A program made the position numbers and the translations under genes. Shown here piece after piece: positions 9,015-19,798 of a stretch of DNA of 64,000 nt (its first letter is position 1; each line of letters starts with the position of its first letter). The notes below the pieces were generated by a model. It was not told the origin of the DNA. It was given only the letters and a program-made list of their open reading frames with translations, and searched no databases. This DNA comes from Alphaproteobacteria bacterium (GTDB lineage: Bacteria; Pseudomonadota; Alphaproteobacteria; Rhodospirillales; Rhodospirillaceae): positions 369,255 to 433,254 of the forward strand of contig JAURPI010000016.1 of NCBI GenBank assembly GCA_030835385.1, in the 5' to 3' direction.

Positions 9015-10398
9015 CGGAGACTCAGGCAATACCCCGTCGTCTTCTGGCAATGTCATTTCAGCTGTTGCCATTTCTAAGGCGTATGCGCTCTACCGCCGGT
9101 CCGCCCAACGTCTCTTACATCTCCTTATGCCATGGCGTACGTATCCGAGTTTTAAGGCGTTGCACGAGGTTTCCTTCGGCGTGAAGCGCGGAGAAACTAT
9201 GGGGATCATAGGAGACAACGGCGCCGGCAAATCCACCTTACTGCAGATCATTACCGGGACAGTGATGCCCACCACGGGTGAGGTGTCTGTTCAGGGACGA
9301 GTGGCGGCTCTGCTCGAGCTGGGCGCCGGTTTCGAACCTGATTTTACCGGCCGCGAAAATATCTACCTCAACGGCACAATACTTGGTCTTAGTCGCACTC
9401 AGCTCGATGAACGTCTTGCTGATATTATCGCGTTCTCAGAACTCGAAGAGTTCATTGACCGGCCTGTTAAAACCTATTCGAGCGGTATGTTTATGCGGCT
9501 CGCTTTTTCCGTTGCTGCCCATGTCGACGCAGATGTCCTTATCATTGATGAGGCTCTGTCGGTCGGGGATGCCCGCTTCAGTCAGAAGTGCATGCGATTT
9601 CTAAAAGATTTCAGAAACCATGGCTCAATCCTTTTTGTAAGTCATGACCTTGCCGCCGTAACCGGCCTATGTGATCGCGCGCTTTGGCTAGATCACGGTC
9701 GAGTCCGGGCCGAGGGTGAGGCGGGTCGGATTTGTGAGCAGTATGTGGAGTCTTTGTTTCGTGAGCCAGAGGTGCCTGAAGCTCTATCAGACCCAGAACC
9801 ACTGCTGGAACAACGGGCCCCGCCAATCACGACCAAAGCAGAATTTGTCGCCGGAAGTGAATCGACTCTCCTAAGCGATGAGACAATGAAGACCTTTGTT
9901 TTATCGGGCTTTACCAATTGCTCGCCATTCAACAGAGATGCTCACCACTTTGGGAGCGGCGGCGCCAGTGTCGTAGACGCCGGACTGTGGGATGTCGCAG
10001 GTGGTCAACGACTAACGAAAGTTACCGATGGACAAGAGGTCGACCTACGTATTGTGGTGCAAGCCGAAGAGGCTGTTGAGCGGCCAATATTCGGTTTCTA
10101 TATCAAAGACCGATTAGGCCAGAATTTACTTGGAGAGAATACGTCGCGTGATGATGGGCCAGAGTTTTCCGTCGCGCCGGAAGAAGTTGTTTCCGCCCGG
10201 TTCCGGTTTCGTTGGCCCGCATTGGCGACCGGATCCTATGCTTTGACCGTCGCTCTCGCAGATGGGTCAATGGAAGATCACATACAGCGCCATTGGATGC
10301 ATGACGCCGTTATTTTTGACGTTATCTCAAGCGCAACGCGGCATGGGCTGGTCGGTTTGAACATATCCGAAGTCGCGATTGATCGCGGATCCCTCTGA
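9004..10398 (+). CDS. wzt: O-polysaccharide ABC exporter, ATPase with C-terminal glycan-binding domain
   Basis: 464 residues from the ATG at 9004, which overlaps the wzm end by 11 bases. ATPase domain: Walker A GDNGAGKST (about 70-78), signature TYSSGM (about 158, a common variant of LSGGQ in this subfamily) and Walker B DVLIIDEALSVGD (about 177-189). Residues about 300-455 form a beta-rich Wzt_C domain (for example VDLRIVVQAEEAVERPIFGF and GSYALTVALADGS). In other systems that domain recognises a modified non-reducing end before export. The extra domain implies chain termination by a cap, perhaps a methyl group added by the fusion protein at 4130. Convergent with the next gene, with an 11-base gap. 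Confidence 0.93.
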   Translation: MSFDGDSGNTPSSSGNVISAVAISKAYALYRRSAQRLLHLLMPWRTYPSFKALHEVSFGVKRGETMGIIGDNGAGKSTLLQIITGTVMPTTGEVSVQGRVAALLELGAGFEPDFTGRENIYLNGTILGLSRTQLDERLADIIAFSELEEFIDRPVKTYSSGMFMRLAFSVAAHVDADVLIIDEALSVGDARFSQKCMRFLKDFRNHGSILFVSHDLAAVTGLCDRALWLDHGRVRAEGEAGRICEQYVESLFREPEVPEALSDPEPLLEQRAPPITTKAEFVAGSESTLLSDETMKTFVLSGFTNCSPFNRDAHHFGSGGASVVDAGLWDVAGGQRLTKVTDGQEVDLRIVVQAEEAVERPIFGFYIKDRLGQNLLGENTSRDDGPEFSVAPEEVVSARFRFRWPALATGSYALTVALADGSMEDHIQRHWMHDAVIFDVISSATRHGLVGLNISEVAIDRGSL

Positions 10399-10409
10399 TA
10401 TTGCAGGTC

Positions 10410-11405
10410 TTATAGGCGCGTGACTTTGGTCAAGCGGTCACGAAAGTCTCTCGGATTCCAGGTTAGCCATTTGTTCAGCGCAGAGGTTGAAACGCGTCTC
10501 GTTGACTGAATTGCACGGCGCGATCGCAACGCGTCACCCGTTCTCGCAAGCCCCTCCCATAACCCTTTCATACGCGGCGACAGCGGATACCGGATCAATG
10601 CATAGACTTGCATCAGGATGTACCCCGGCAGAATAACAACCAGCAAAAGGGCTGGCATGTTCTTGACCAAGAGCCACCATTGGTTTCGTGCAACCAGAAA
10701 CTCTGCCAATTCAGATTTTCCTTCAAAACTGGCACCGCCCACATGATCAACTGACGCAGAGCGTACAATGGCGCAGCGATGCCCTACTAAACGAAGGCGA
10801 AATGAGACATCAACGTCTTCGTAAAAACAGAAAAATCGATCATCGAATCCGCCAATCTGATTTAAAGCGTCTGTTCGATAGAGGGCTGCGGCCGCACAGA
10901 CCCCAAAGCTTTCATAGAGGTCGTTGTCAGCTCCGTCCTTTGGTAGTGATTGACCTCGCCATGCTGGACCCCAGGCAAGGAGATTGTCACCAAAGCCGTC
11001 AATATGGGCGTCGTTGGATGCACTGATTTGTAATGATCCAAAGGCCGCATAGTCTTTGCGTAGATCAGCAGCTGAGACCAATTCTGCAAGCCAGTTTGGA
11101 TGGGGAAAGGCATCTGGATTCAAAGCAACCAGGAACTCGCAATCGGTGGATTTGAGCGCCACATTCATGGCCGGGGAGAAACCCAAATTGTCATCCATCT
11201 CCATATAGGAGGTGGGGACTGCCATCTTAGACAATAAATTCCCAGGGCGCTCTGCCGACGCATTGTCGATCAAAACAACGGAAAAATCCCCATAAGTCTG
11301 CGCTGTCAGGCTATCAAGGCAGCGAGGAAGCGTCGCCGATGAGTTGAAGCTGACAATGGCGACGCACACACGTGGCTTTTTCTCAGCACTCATTTGTGCA
11401 TTCAT
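10410..11405 (-). CDS. Glycosyltransferase family 2, rhamnosyltransferase-like
   Basis: 331 residues. GT2 features: VAIVSFNSSATLPRCLDSL, VVLIDNAS, DNLGFSPAMNVAL, LVALNPDAFP (acidic motif) and GGFDDRFFCFYEDVDVSFRLR, the hallmark of dTDP-rhamnosyl transferases of the WbbL type. The C-terminal part has a hydrophobic segment (LLLVVILPGYILMQVYAL) that may anchor it to the membrane. It is the only minus-strand gene inside the plus-strand glycan operon and shares a 58-base divergent spacer with the next gene. No clear ribosome-binding site supports the start; an in-frame ATG at 11393 is an alternative. Confidence 0.8.
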   Translation of the reverse strand: MNAQMSAEKKPRVCVAIVSFNSSATLPRCLDSLTAQTYGDFSVVLIDNASAERPGNLLSKMAVPTSYMEMDDNLGFSPAMNVALKSTDCEFLVALNPDAFPHPNWLAELVSAADLRKDYAAFGSLQISASNDAHIDGFGDNLLAWGPAWRGQSLPKDGADNDLYESFGVCAAAALYRTDALNQIGGFDDRFFCFYEDVDVSFRLRLVGHRCAIVRSASVDHVGGASFEGKSELAEFLVARNQWWLLVKNMPALLLVVILPGYILMQVYALIRYPLSPRMKGLWEGLARTGDALRSRRAIQSTRRVSTSALNKWLTWNPRDFRDRLTKVTRL

Positions 11406-11463
11406 GATTTTTTGTGATGGTTAGATAAAGCATTCAAAGACCAAGAAGCGCCCAGGGAGTCCC

Positions 11464-12429
11464 ATGCCGGACGTCGACGTCGTTATCGTAAACTATAAAT
11501 CCGCCTCTCACACTGTCAAATGCGTGGCGGCCTTGCATGCAGCAGCGCGCCAAGATGGGGTTAGCGTTGAGGTACATGTAGTGAACAACGGCGACGCCAG
11601 AGCAGAATTTGAGACCGAGGTTCATCATGCAGGCGAGGCTAAAGTTACAACTAACTCAGAAAATCTTGGATTTGCCGCAGCCTCAAACGTCGGAGCGCGC
11701 GCAGGCACGGCGCCTTTCATCTTGTTTCTGAATCCCGACGCGCTCGTTCATTTGGGAGCTTTGCAGGCGCTTACGTCTTTTTTGAGTGACACTCGTAATG
11801 GGCAAGTGGGGATCGTTGGACCAGAGGTATGCAATTCCAACGGGGCGACAGTTCCCTCCTGTTCACGCCTGCCGTCTCGATTCGATCTCATTACAAGGTC
11901 AATGGGGCTGCACGCCCTGCTACATAAAAAGGCCAGTTATCCCTATGCCCCTCTAGATGACCATGCCCATAGTCGTGCCGTCGGTCAGGTTATGGGGGCA
12001 GCGTTGATGATTCGTCGGTCTCTATATGAGCAGCTTGGCGGGTTTGATGAACGGTTCTTTCTGTACTACGAAGACGTTGATATTTCTGCGCGTGCGAAGG
12101 CAGTAGGTGCAGAGAGTTATTATTTAAAGGATGCTTGCGTGACACATGTGGGGCGTATCTCCAGTTCTCAGGATGCCGGTTTCTCTCTGGCGCTTCATGT
12201 CCGTAGTCGATTGACTTACGCTGGCTTGCACTTTGGCCGCCTTTATCAATTGTTTCTTCTGCTGGTTTGCACAGTGATCGAGTTCCCAGCGCGGTTGTTG
12301 CAAGCTATGCTCGGCAAAAGTGCTGTCGGCGCGCGGGGTGTGCTCCGGGCATATAAACTGTTGGCGCTAAATATTTTTTCAGACACGGCTCTTCCTAAAC
12401 CCCGCGCCCAAACCCAAACCCAGTATTGA
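11464..12429 (+). CDS. Glycosyltransferase family 2, rhamnosyltransferase-like
   Basis: 321 residues, ATG preceded by GGGAG. Motifs parallel the divergent neighbour: VVIVNYKSASHTVKC, ENLGFAAASNVGARAG, LFLNPDALV and GGFDERFFLYYEDVDISARA. The arrangement matches WbbL-like rhamnosyltransferases that use dTDP-rhamnose, which the rml operon provides. A C-terminal hydrophobic stretch (LYQLFLLLVCTVIEFPARLL) suggests membrane association. The next glycosyltransferase starts 10 bases after its stop, so the two are co-transcribed. Confidence 0.82.
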   Translation: MPDVDVVIVNYKSASHTVKCVAALHAAARQDGVSVEVHVVNNGDARAEFETEVHHAGEAKVTTNSENLGFAAASNVGARAGTAPFILFLNPDALVHLGALQALTSFLSDTRNGQVGIVGPEVCNSNGATVPSCSRLPSRFDLITRSMGLHALLHKKASYPYAPLDDHAHSRAVGQVMGAALMIRRSLYEQLGGFDERFFLYYEDVDISARAKAVGAESYYLKDACVTHVGRISSSQDAGFSLALHVRSRLTYAGLHFGRLYQLFLLLVCTVIEFPARLLQAMLGKSAVGARGVLRAYKLLALNIFSDTALPKPRAQTQTQY

Positions 12430-12439
12430 TCGCTACGTC

Positions 12440-13504
12440 ATGACGATTTCTGTTCTCGCTCTCACCAGATATGATCGGATGGGTGCCAGCAGCCGTGTGC
12501 GGTTTCTGCAATATATGCCCCATCTTGAGCGCATGGGTTTGCGTGTAGAAGTTCAACCGTTGCTGCCACGGGAATACTTAACTCGCCTATATGCTCATGG
12601 AACTCGTTCTTCCGTTACGGTCGCCGCATCTCTCATCAACCGTCTCTGGCGGGTGCTGCGCAAAGGCGATGTAGATGTGATTTGGTTGCAGAGGGAGGTG
12701 TTGCCGTTCCTTCCTTTTGTGCTCGAGAAAATTTTGTTGTCAGGCAAGCCGGTTGTCGTTGACTTTGATGATGCCCATCACCTGTATTACAGAAACGCGG
12801 GATCACGCCTCATCCGCGGTGCTTTCGCTGGCAAAATCGAGTCCCTCATGCGTCATGCGGCCGCAGTGATTGTTGGCAATCCGACGCTCGAGAAATTCGC
12901 CGGAGAGTCTGGGGCTGACTCAGTGACGCTGATACCCAGCGCCGTGGACGTTACCCGACTTAAAGCGGCAGCTCAGGCGCCTAAGACCTTCACGGTTGGT
13001 TGGATTGGCACCCCGGTTACGGCTGCACAATCTTTGCCGTTGGTTAGGGGGGCACTCGAGAAATTTTTGACAGAGACGGGGTCACGATGCCTGTTATGTG
13101 GAGCGGGAGACGCGGCTCAAGGTATTGAGGCTGATCGATTGCCATGGAGCGAAGCTGGTGAAGTCGATTTCTTTTCAGAGGTGACTGTGGGTATTTGTCC
13201 GTTGCAAGATACGGAGTGGAACCAAGGGAAAAGTGGTTACAAAATCATTCAATATATGGCCGCAGGAAAACCGGCACTGGTGTCTCCCGTTGGTATTGCA
13301 CATGACCTGGTGGCGCATGGTGAAAGCGGTTTTCACTGCACCACTGAGGATCAGTGGTATGACAGCCTGATGCAATTGCACCAAGACTCCGCTCTCTGTG
13401 CGTCGATGGGGGCTAACGCCCAATCCCAGGCGCAAGACAAATACGATACAGAAATTGCAGCGAACCGCCTTCATAAGGTCTTTGTAAGTTGCATGGGTGG
13501 TTAG
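12440..13504 (+). CDS. Glycosyltransferase family 4
   Basis: 354 residues of GT-B type. The N-terminal domain has GASSRVRFLQYMPHLERMG and VDVIWLQREVLPFLP, typical of a subfamily found in O-antigen loci. The donor domain starts at FTVGWIGTPVTAAQSLPLV and ends with KSGYKIIQYMAAGKPALVSPVG, the equivalent of the E-x7-E nucleotide-sugar loop, although the acidic residues are not both obvious here. Cytoplasmic, acting on lipid-linked glycan. The following ligase-like gene starts 2 bases after its stop. Confidence 0.8.
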   Translation: MTISVLALTRYDRMGASSRVRFLQYMPHLERMGLRVEVQPLLPREYLTRLYAHGTRSSVTVAASLINRLWRVLRKGDVDVIWLQREVLPFLPFVLEKILLSGKPVVVDFDDAHHLYYRNAGSRLIRGAFAGKIESLMRHAAAVIVGNPTLEKFAGESGADSVTLIPSAVDVTRLKAAAQAPKTFTVGWIGTPVTAAQSLPLVRGALEKFLTETGSRCLLCGAGDAAQGIEADRLPWSEAGEVDFFSEVTVGICPLQDTEWNQGKSGYKIIQYMAAGKPALVSPVGIAHDLVAHGESGFHCTTEDQWYDSLMQLHQDSALCASMGANAQSQAQDKYDTEIAANRLHKVFVSCMGG

Positions 13505-13506
13505 AG

Positions 13507-14718
13507 GTGAGTCGAGCCACCATTGTCACTTTTTGCGCCCTTATCTTCGTGCCCCTAGTCACATGGTTCAAAGATGCTGCAGTCGTTGTGCTGGCGCTGG
13601 GCGTGCTCGCCATTTTGCTGTCCCAAAATGCGCTACGGCTGAGAGACATCCTGTCATCCGTGAAAACGCCTTCCGGGATGTTCGCCGGGGTGTTCGTGCT
13701 CTGGAGTCTTTTATCGCTACTGTGGGCGCCAAGTGCTCCCGCTATGGCTTGGTTTAAAGCGTACGCGGCGATCGCTCTGGGTTTCGTCTTAGCCGTGGCT
13801 TTGTCTCGTATCTCGGTCGGGGTGATTAAGCATGTTTCAGGCGCAGCGTTGATGGCCATTGTCACATTGTTAGGTCTGTTGCTCTTTGAGCGTATAACAA
13901 ATGGCTTTCTTGTAGGCTTGGTTCGGACTTCCGAGACCACCGACCAACTGCTCAATGTCATGAATGGCGGACTAGTACTGTTGTGTTGTTGCTCATTCTC
14001 CGCCGCTGGGCTTATGAGAGTGAGAACGCAATCCTGGAGATATCCAGCGTTGTTTATCGCGGCCGTGCTCATAGTGACTGCAAGCTATCGTATGGATGCC
14101 GTGCCCGTTGCGGTAGGTGCGGGGCTCTTTTCTTTCCTCATCGTGTACAGATGGGGCGCTTCGTCATTTGTTTCTCTTGCCTTGCTCGTTGGGGCTGGCG
14201 CGTTGGCTTGGCCAGCTCTGTCTAGTTATGCCACAGCAGCCGAATTGAATGTTTGGTTTACCGAGGCTATTCATCCAAATTGGGGCTATCGCATCACCAT
14301 ATGGGGCCGGGTCAGCGAGCTTATTGGTCAGAATCCATTGATCGGCTGCGGCTTTGATTCGTCCAGGGTTGTTGGTGAAACGGCGGGGCTTTTGCCCGAC
14401 GCAGCGGGGCGCACCTCTTTTCTCCATCCTCACAATGGCATGCTGCAAGTATGGCTTGAACTTGGGTTTATCGGCGTGCTTCTTTTTTTGGCGACAGCAG
14501 CATTTTCGTTGCGCAGAATTCTGGAAAGCTCTCCTAAGCCTGTGTCACTGGCAGTTACAGCGGGCACCATGACGGCTTCGGCGACCATTTGGTTGCTGAG
14601 CTTTGGGATTTGGCAGGGGTGGTGGCTTGCTGTGCTCGGTTTAACGGTGAGCGCTGTCGTGTTGTGTTTCAGATTGGATGATGAAAGTAGCGAAGCTCAG
14701 GCATCTTCTGCCAATTGA
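13507..14718 (+). CDS. O-antigen ligase/polymerase-like membrane protein
   Basis: About 403 residues from the GTG at 13507; an in-frame TTG at 13489 would overlap the preceding gene. Roughly ten to twelve hydrophobic segments. The diagnostic Wzy_C/WaaL block lies near residues 270-330: [16 protein letters not shown], then [20 protein letters not shown], with the conserved His-Asn pair in the large periplasmic loop. Such proteins join undecaprenyl-linked glycan to lipid A core, or polymerise repeat units. With an ABC-type exporter present, ligase is the more likely role. The 3' end overlaps the convergent rmlA gene by 22 bases. Confidence 0.8.
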   Translation: MSRATIVTFCALIFVPLVTWFKDAAVVVLALGVLAILLSQNALRLRDILSSVKTPSGMFAGVFVLWSLLSLLWAPSAPAMAWFKAYAAIALGFVLAVALSRISVGVIKHVSGAALMAIVTLLGLLLFERITNGFLVGLVRTSETTDQLLNVMNGGLVLLCCCSFSAAGLMRVRTQSWRYPALFIAAVLIVTASYRMDAVPVAVGAGLFSFLIVYRWGASSFVSLALLVGAGALAWPALSSYATAAELNVWFTEAIHPNWGYRITIWGRVSELIGQNPLIGCGFDSSRVVGETAGLLPDAAGRTSFLHPHNGMLQVWLELGFIGVLLFLATAAFSLRRILESSPKPVSLAVTAGTMTASATIWLLSFGIWQGWWLAVLGLTVSAVVLCFRLDDESSEAQASSAN

Positions 14719-15566
14719 AGTAGATATTCACCGTAGCCACTTTTCTTCAAAGCCGAGCCTAACTCAACGAGAGTATCTACGGTGATCCAGCCATTAGCGA
14801 AGGCAATTTCTTCGGGTACGCTGATGCGCTGACCTTGCTGTCGTTCAATGGTCTGTACAAAAGCGCTTGCCTCCACGAGGCTGTCGCAGGTGCCAGTGTC
14901 AAACCATGCAAAACCCCGACTTAAGCATGCGACATTCAAATCTCCACGTTCTAGGTAATGCTTATTGACGTCGGTGATCTCAAGTTCTCCACGTGCGCTT
15001 GGTTTGAGATTGCTGGCGATCTCGATGACATCGTTGTCGTAGAAATAGAGTCCTGTCACAGCCCATTTTGATTTGGGAGCTTTCGGCTTTTCCTCGATAG
15101 AGGTTGCGCGACCTTCTGCGTCAAAAGCAACGACACCATATCGCTCAGGATCTTTCACCCGATAGCCAAAGACTGAAGCGCCAGATGAAAGCCCAGCCAT
15201 TTTCCGTAGGGTGTCAGTAAGGCCCTGGCCGTAAAAAATATTGTCGCCAAGGACGAGGGCGCAAGTATCTTGGCCGATGAAATCTTTTCCAATGATAAAC
15301 GCCTGCGCTAAACCATCGGGGCTTGGCTGCTGCGCATATTGAATGTTGATCCCCCATCGGGATCCGTCACCCAGCAAATGTTTAAAGCCTGGCGCATCCT
15401 GCGGGGTGGTGATGACAAGTATATCTTTGATGCCGGCCAACATCAGTGTGCTGAGCGGATAGTAGATCATTGGTTTGTCGTAGACCGGCAGCATCTGCTT
15501 GGACACTGAGTGGGTGATCGGGTGAAGTCTGGTGCCTGATCCACCGGCGAGAATGATCCCCTTCAT
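14697..15566 (-). CDS. rmlA: Glucose-1-phosphate thymidylyltransferase
   Basis: 289 residues, the usual length. It makes dTDP-glucose from dTTP and glucose-1-phosphate, the first step to dTDP-L-rhamnose. The N terminus [18 protein letters not shown] is the nucleotide-binding signature; [30 protein letters not shown] and [20 protein letters not shown] are all family-specific blocks. Last gene of the rmlC-B-D-A operon; its ATG overlaps the rmlD stop by 4 bases. The 3' end overlaps the convergent ligase gene. Confidence 0.97.
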   Translation of the reverse strand: MKGIILAGGSGTRLHPITHSVSKQMLPVYDKPMIYYPLSTLMLAGIKDILVITTPQDAPGFKHLLGDGSRWGINIQYAQQPSPDGLAQAFIIGKDFIGQDTCALVLGDNIFYGQGLTDTLRKMAGLSSGASVFGYRVKDPERYGVVAFDAEGRATSIEEKPKAPKSKWAVTGLYFYDNDVIEIASNLKPSARGELEITDVNKHYLERGDLNVACLSRGFAWFDTGTCDSLVEASAFVQTIERQQGQRISVPEEIAFANGWITVDTLVELGSALKKSGYGEYLLQLAEDA

Positions 15567-16480
15567 CGCGTTTCCTTTTCTGTGCGGCTATCTCTATACA
15601 AGGTGTTCTCAAGCATTTCCGCCAGGGCCTCTTGCCACGGCCTTAGGGTGATACCGTAAATGCGGGTCAACTTGCCACAGACCAATACGGAATTTGCAGG
15701 TCGTTGGGCGGGTGTCGGATAGTCTGCCGAAGAAATGCCGTCGACGGTTGGTGTATCACCCAGGGTCGGGGCGGCCAATTCAAAAACCTTTCGGGCAAAA
15801 TCGCACCAGGATGTCTGGCCCCTACCTGTACAATGGAATGTGCCCAGCCCATCTGCCGGCAGGGTATCCGTTAAAAAGTGATCCGCAATTTTGAGTATTG
15901 CATCCGCCAAATCCCCGGCAAAGGTTGGGCACCCAATCTGGTCTTGAACAACCCTGAGTGCACTTTGCTTCTCTGCCAATTTAAGTATGGTCTTAACAAA
16001 GTTCTGACCATGGACGCCGTAAACCCAAGCAGTTCGCAAAATAACGTGGTTCGCATGACGTCCACGAATGGCCTCTTCCCCAGCTAGTTTGCTGGCGCCG
16101 TACACGCCCAAGGCCGCTACAGCGTCATCCTCGTTATAGGGACCGGTTTTCGTGCCATCAAAAACATAATCCGTTGAAACGTGGATCAGTGGTATGTCGT
16201 TGGTGGAGCAAGTTTCGGCGAGGTTGGATGGGCCATCGCGATTAACGGCAAATGCGGCCGCTGGCTCAGTTTCTGCTTTGTCGACCGCCGTGTATGCCGC
16301 GGCGTTAATCACAACCTTGGGCGCCGTCGTGTCAATTATGCGCTTAATTGAATCCGCGTCCGTGATGTTCAGTTTAGCGCGGTCAAAAGCCTGTGCGGTT
16401 CGGTTTTTGATTTTGGTACGTCTCTCTAACTCCCACCCCAGTTGGCCATTGGCGCCGGTTATTATGACATCAGATGTCAT
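15563..16480 (-). CDS. rmlD: dTDP-4-dehydrorhamnose reductase
   Basis: 305 residues. NADPH-dependent last step of dTDP-L-rhamnose synthesis. Rossmann motif [12 protein letters not shown] at the N terminus, then [18 protein letters not shown], and the short-chain dehydrogenase catalytic pair in YGASKLAGE. The C-terminal [11 protein letters not shown] block binds the sugar nucleotide. Both ends overlap neighbours by 4 bases (ATGA), showing a tightly coupled operon with rmlB upstream and rmlA downstream. Confidence 0.96.
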   Translation of the reverse strand: MTSDVIITGANGQLGWELERRTKIKNRTAQAFDRAKLNITDADSIKRIIDTTAPKVVINAAAYTAVDKAETEPAAAFAVNRDGPSNLAETCSTNDIPLIHVSTDYVFDGTKTGPYNEDDAVAALGVYGASKLAGEEAIRGRHANHVILRTAWVYGVHGQNFVKTILKLAEKQSALRVVQDQIGCPTFAGDLADAILKIADHFLTDTLPADGLGTFHCTGRGQTSWCDFARKVFELAAPTLGDTPTVDGISSADYPTPAQRPANSVLVCGKLTRIYGITLRPWQEALAEMLENTLYRDSRTEKETR

Positions 16481-17541
16481 GTGGAAGTTTTTTCGGATAG
16501 ACCGAGGCGTTCACCTGAATAATTACCGCTCCTAATATTTTCCCACCATGGCGTGTTGTCCAGGTACCATTGCACCGTCTGGCGCAAGCCGCTTTCAAAC
16601 GTCTCTTGTGGTTGCCAGTGGAGTTCCTCAAATATTTTCGTCGTATCCATGGCATAACGCGCGTCATGTCCTGGGCGATCAGTCACATAAGTGATGAGGT
16701 CTTGCGTGGGTTGTTCGGGGCTGACCAACTCATCCAGCAAATCGCAAATGCCGCGCACCACATCGATATTCTTACGTTCAGCATCACCGCCAATATTATA
16801 GACTTCCCCAAGACGGCCTTTGGTCACCACCAACCAAAGTGCTCGCACATGGTCTTCTACGTGTAACCAGTCGCGAACATTCTCCCCCTTGCCGTATACC
16901 GGAAGAGGTTTGCGTTCCAAGCCGTTTAGAATAATGAGCGGAATCAGTTTTTCTGGAAACTGGTGAGGCCCATAATTATTCGAGCAATTTGTTGTCACCA
17001 CCGGTAACCCATATGTGTGATGCCACGCGCGAACCAGATGGTCTGAAGACGCCTTTGACGCAGAGTATGGGGAGTTTGGTGCGTAGGGTGTCGTCTCGGT
17101 GAACAGTCCTTCCTCACCCAAAGAGCCATACACTTCGTCCGTAGAAATGTGATGAAATCTAAAGGCCTCCTTGCGCGCGGTAGGAATTTTGGACCAATAG
17201 GCACGCGCTGCTTCAAGCAGCGCATAGGTGCCCATGATATTGGTTTCCATAAACGCAGCAGGTCCATCGATTGATCGATCAACATGACTCTCAGCAGCCA
17301 AATGCATAATCACGTCCGGTTGCTCTGTTTCGAACAGGTCCGCCATGCGTTGCTGGTCGCATACATTGTCGTGAATGAAGGTGTAGGCTGAATTGTCTGA
17401 CACCGATGCAAGTGACTCCAGATTACTGGCATAGGTGAGGGCGTCGACGTTCACGACCTCAGCTCCAACTTCTTTAATCAGCAGGCGGACCAAAGCAGAC
17501 CCAATAAAGCCAGCTCCCCCTGTTACAACTACCTTTGTCAC
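16477..17541 (-). CDS. rmlB: dTDP-glucose 4,6-dehydratase
   Basis: 354 residues. It converts dTDP-glucose to the 4-keto-6-deoxy sugar with bound [18 protein letters not shown] is the dinucleotide loop; [26 protein letters not shown] and the catalytic [20 protein letters not shown] follow in order, then [18 protein letters not shown]. The start is GTG at 17541 with GAGGAA about 9 bases upstream. It lies 5 bases after rmlC. Confidence 0.97.
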   Translation of the reverse strand: MTKVVVTGGAGFIGSALVRLLIKEVGAEVVNVDALTYASNLESLASVSDNSAYTFIHDNVCDQQRMADLFETEQPDVIMHLAAESHVDRSIDGPAAFMETNIMGTYALLEAARAYWSKIPTARKEAFRFHHISTDEVYGSLGEEGLFTETTPYAPNSPYSASKASSDHLVRAWHHTYGLPVVTTNCSNNYGPHQFPEKLIPLIILNGLERKPLPVYGKGENVRDWLHVEDHVRALWLVVTKGRLGEVYNIGGDAERKNIDVVRGICDLLDELVSPEQPTQDLITYVTDRPGHDARYAMDTTKIFEELHWQPQETFESGLRQTVQWYLDNTPWWENIRSGNYSGERLGLSEKTST

Positions 17542-17546
17542 TCTAT

Positions 17547-18116
17547 CTATTCCTCGTAGGTGAAGTATTGCGGCAGTTCAGCCAGTGTGGGTTGGATTTT
17601 GTCTTTTTCGGACAATACCGCGTCTTCCATATTGATTGGCCATTCAATACCAATCGCCGGGTCATTCCAAAGCACACCTTTGTCGCAGTCCGCGCTGTAT
17701 TGACTTGAAACCTTGTAGAGCACCTCGGTATCAGGCTCCAGTGTTACAAGGCCATGCGCAAATCCGATGGGGATGAGTATTTGATTCCATTCATCGGCCG
17801 ACACAATAGTAGATACATGCTTGCCGAATGTCGGCGAGCCGACGCGTAAATCTACGGCCACGTCAAAAATTGCGCCGCGTGGCACACGAACCAGTTTGTC
17901 TTGAGCAAATGGAGGAGTTTGGAAATGCAGGCCGCGCATGGTGCCTTTCGCGGCGGAGAGGGAGTGGTTGTCTTGTACAAACGTGATGTCGATGCCCGCT
18001 TCAGAGAGAGAGGTTTGCGAATAAGCCTCTGAGAAAAACCCTCTGTTGTCGCCATACCGCGTCGGCCGGAGAACTTTTACTTCAGGAATAGACAGGCTTT
18101 CGCAAACAACGGTCAT
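17547..18116 (-). CDS. rmlC: dTDP-4-dehydrorhamnose 3,5-epimerase
   Basis: 189 residues from the ATG at 18116; a GTG at 18125 is in frame but less likely. Cupin-fold epimerase: [14 protein letters not shown] near the N terminus, the active-site His in [18 protein letters not shown], then [18 protein letters not shown] and [21 protein letters not shown]. First gene of the rml operon, so the four enzymes needed for dTDP-L-rhamnose are complete. Upstream (18117-18151) there is only a short gap to the membrane protein gene, which may be part of the same transcript. Confidence 0.95.
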   Translation of the reverse strand: MTVVCESLSIPEVKVLRPTRYGDNRGFFSEAYSQTSLSEAGIDITFVQDNHSLSAAKGTMRGLHFQTPPFAQDKLVRVPRGAIFDVAVDLRVGSPTFGKHVSTIVSADEWNQILIPIGFAHGLVTLEPDTEVLYKVSSQYSADCDKGVLWNDPAIGIEWPINMEDAVLSEKDKIQPTLAELPQYFTYEE

Positions 18117-18151
18117 GCGACACACTCTTGTAGGGGTTGGTCGAGGAGAGT

Positions 18152-19798
18152 TTACAGCAGGTAGATGGTGAGGCCAGGATGATTGATTATTTCTACGGAT
18201 AGTTTCTTGAGGGCGGTAATATAGTCGGCTGCCCAGTTATTGAAACGAGATATTTCTGTTCCATTGATCGCCCAGTCCTGGACAATGACGACAGCTGGTT
18301 GAGCGTCTTGAGTTAATTTTATGGCTTCTGAAATCCAATTTGGCTCAAGAATGGGCGTCGAATCGTCCACATAGAAATTCTTAAACAACATTTGTCGTTC
18401 CGACATAAACGCGAAACCAGGACAATAGGGAACGCAAACGATGCGATCGCCTGGCCCAGTGTTTTCTAGAATGAGGTTGCGCACGACTTCGAGTTGAGAT
18501 TTCTCGGCAGCGGAGACTCTCACGTCGATCCCATTTCCGGCTCTAAACATCTCTTCGCGATTGGCATTCCCAGCAATGGACCCCGTGCCGGGTGTCTGCA
18601 GCCCGAACCAAACATAGAACGCGAGATGCAAAACAGCTGCGAGCAATCCAATGGAGACGACCCATTGCCGCAGTGGAGCGGTTTTCACGCGGGCCTGGTT
18701 GTAGAGTTGATAAACAATGGCTGCGGCCAAAACTGTGTAACCGGGTATGAAATTAGCAACGTGTGACAAGTCAGGCCGATAAAAGAAATAGTGGGGAAAT
18801 GCAGCCGCTGCAGCAAAGAGGGCGACGAGAGTTTGGCCAATCGTTTCAAACCGTCCATCGCGCCAAAGTTTCCCCGCCTGTAACGCGTTGTAAAAAACAA
18901 ACCCACTGATTGCGACGAGGGGGAGATAAATTAAGACTGCAAGAGCTGACGTATTCGCGTCTCCAGAAATGATGGCAGCGAGTCCTGGTCTTTTGAGCGA
19001 TGCGCCTCCTGCGCTATCGGGCTGGGCAAGGTCGCCGGTCAATAGAGCGCGCAACCCACTCAGCGCGTAGTCGATCATAGTTGTGGGGTAGCTGATGTAC
19101 TGCTGCAGTATCATCGCGACATAACCGTCATTCAGTGCGCTCAACATCATGGGCGCCTGCACAACAAGGAAGGCTAAGACTGCGCTTCCGAATAATGGCC
19201 ATGCTTTCTGTGTTGGGCTAGTTTTGAGTGCGGCCAGCAGCAACAATACAGCTAGCGGTAGGGTCCATATGTAGCCAAAGTCGGGGCGAATCTGAAAGGA
19301 CAACGAGAGAGCGGCCCCAGCAATTGTCGTGTCGATCCAGGTCGCCCGAGTAATCTTGGAGGCCAGGCGCATTTGAGCTGCGGCATTCATCATAATGCAA
19401 AGACCGTAGAAACCGGTGGCGGGAAACGCTGGAACGAGAAGTGGTGCAGCCGTCATTGCGAGGGCGAACAGACGACTGCCGGAGAACAGATGAATCGTAT
19501 AGAAAATTAGGATGCTGGTGATTGTGATTACGGTAAAGAAAAACGCTTTTACGAGGGCGTAATTCACACCAAAGGCATGGAAGAGAGCTTCGCCAACTTT
19601 AAACCACAAGATGCCATAGGTGATGGTCAAGTCATCAGGCGCCCGCCCCAGATACAGTTCGTAGGCGATTTGGGCGTAATTGCCATCATCTGCGGCTGAG
19701 AACCCGGAGCCAAAGTAGAGCCCGTAGTAAAAAGCTGACAACAACAAGATCGCCACCACATAGGGCCAATTTCCAGTCTTTGACGTTTCAAGAGGCAT
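18152..19798 (-). CDS. GT-C-like polytopic membrane protein
   Basis: 548 residues with about ten to twelve membrane segments. After the first segment comes AADDGNYAQIAYEL, an acidic cluster placed like the Asp/Glu motif in the first periplasmic loop of GT-C glycosyltransferases (GT39/ArnT group). The last 120 residues look like a soluble periplasmic domain (VRNLILENTGPGDRIVCVPY and onward). GT-C enzymes take sugars from polyprenyl-phosphate donors on the outer face of the inner membrane. I infer a side-branch or lipid-A/glycan modifying role from fold and context only. It precedes rmlC on the same strand, 35 bases away. Confidence 0.6.
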   Translation of the reverse strand: MPLETSKTGNWPYVVAILLLSAFYYGLYFGSGFSAADDGNYAQIAYELYLGRAPDDLTITYGILWFKVGEALFHAFGVNYALVKAFFFTVITITSILIFYTIHLFSGSRLFALAMTAAPLLVPAFPATGFYGLCIMMNAAAQMRLASKITRATWIDTTIAGAALSLSFQIRPDFGYIWTLPLAVLLLLAALKTSPTQKAWPLFGSAVLAFLVVQAPMMLSALNDGYVAMILQQYISYPTTMIDYALSGLRALLTGDLAQPDSAGGASLKRPGLAAIISGDANTSALAVLIYLPLVAISGFVFYNALQAGKLWRDGRFETIGQTLVALFAAAAAFPHYFFYRPDLSHVANFIPGYTVLAAAIVYQLYNQARVKTAPLRQWVVSIGLLAAVLHLAFYVWFGLQTPGTGSIAGNANREEMFRAGNGIDVRVSAAEKSQLEVVRNLILENTGPGDRIVCVPYCPGFAFMSERQMLFKNFYVDDSTPILEPNWISEAIKLTQDAQPAVVIVQDWAINGTEISRFNNWAADYITALKKLSVEIINHPGLTIYLL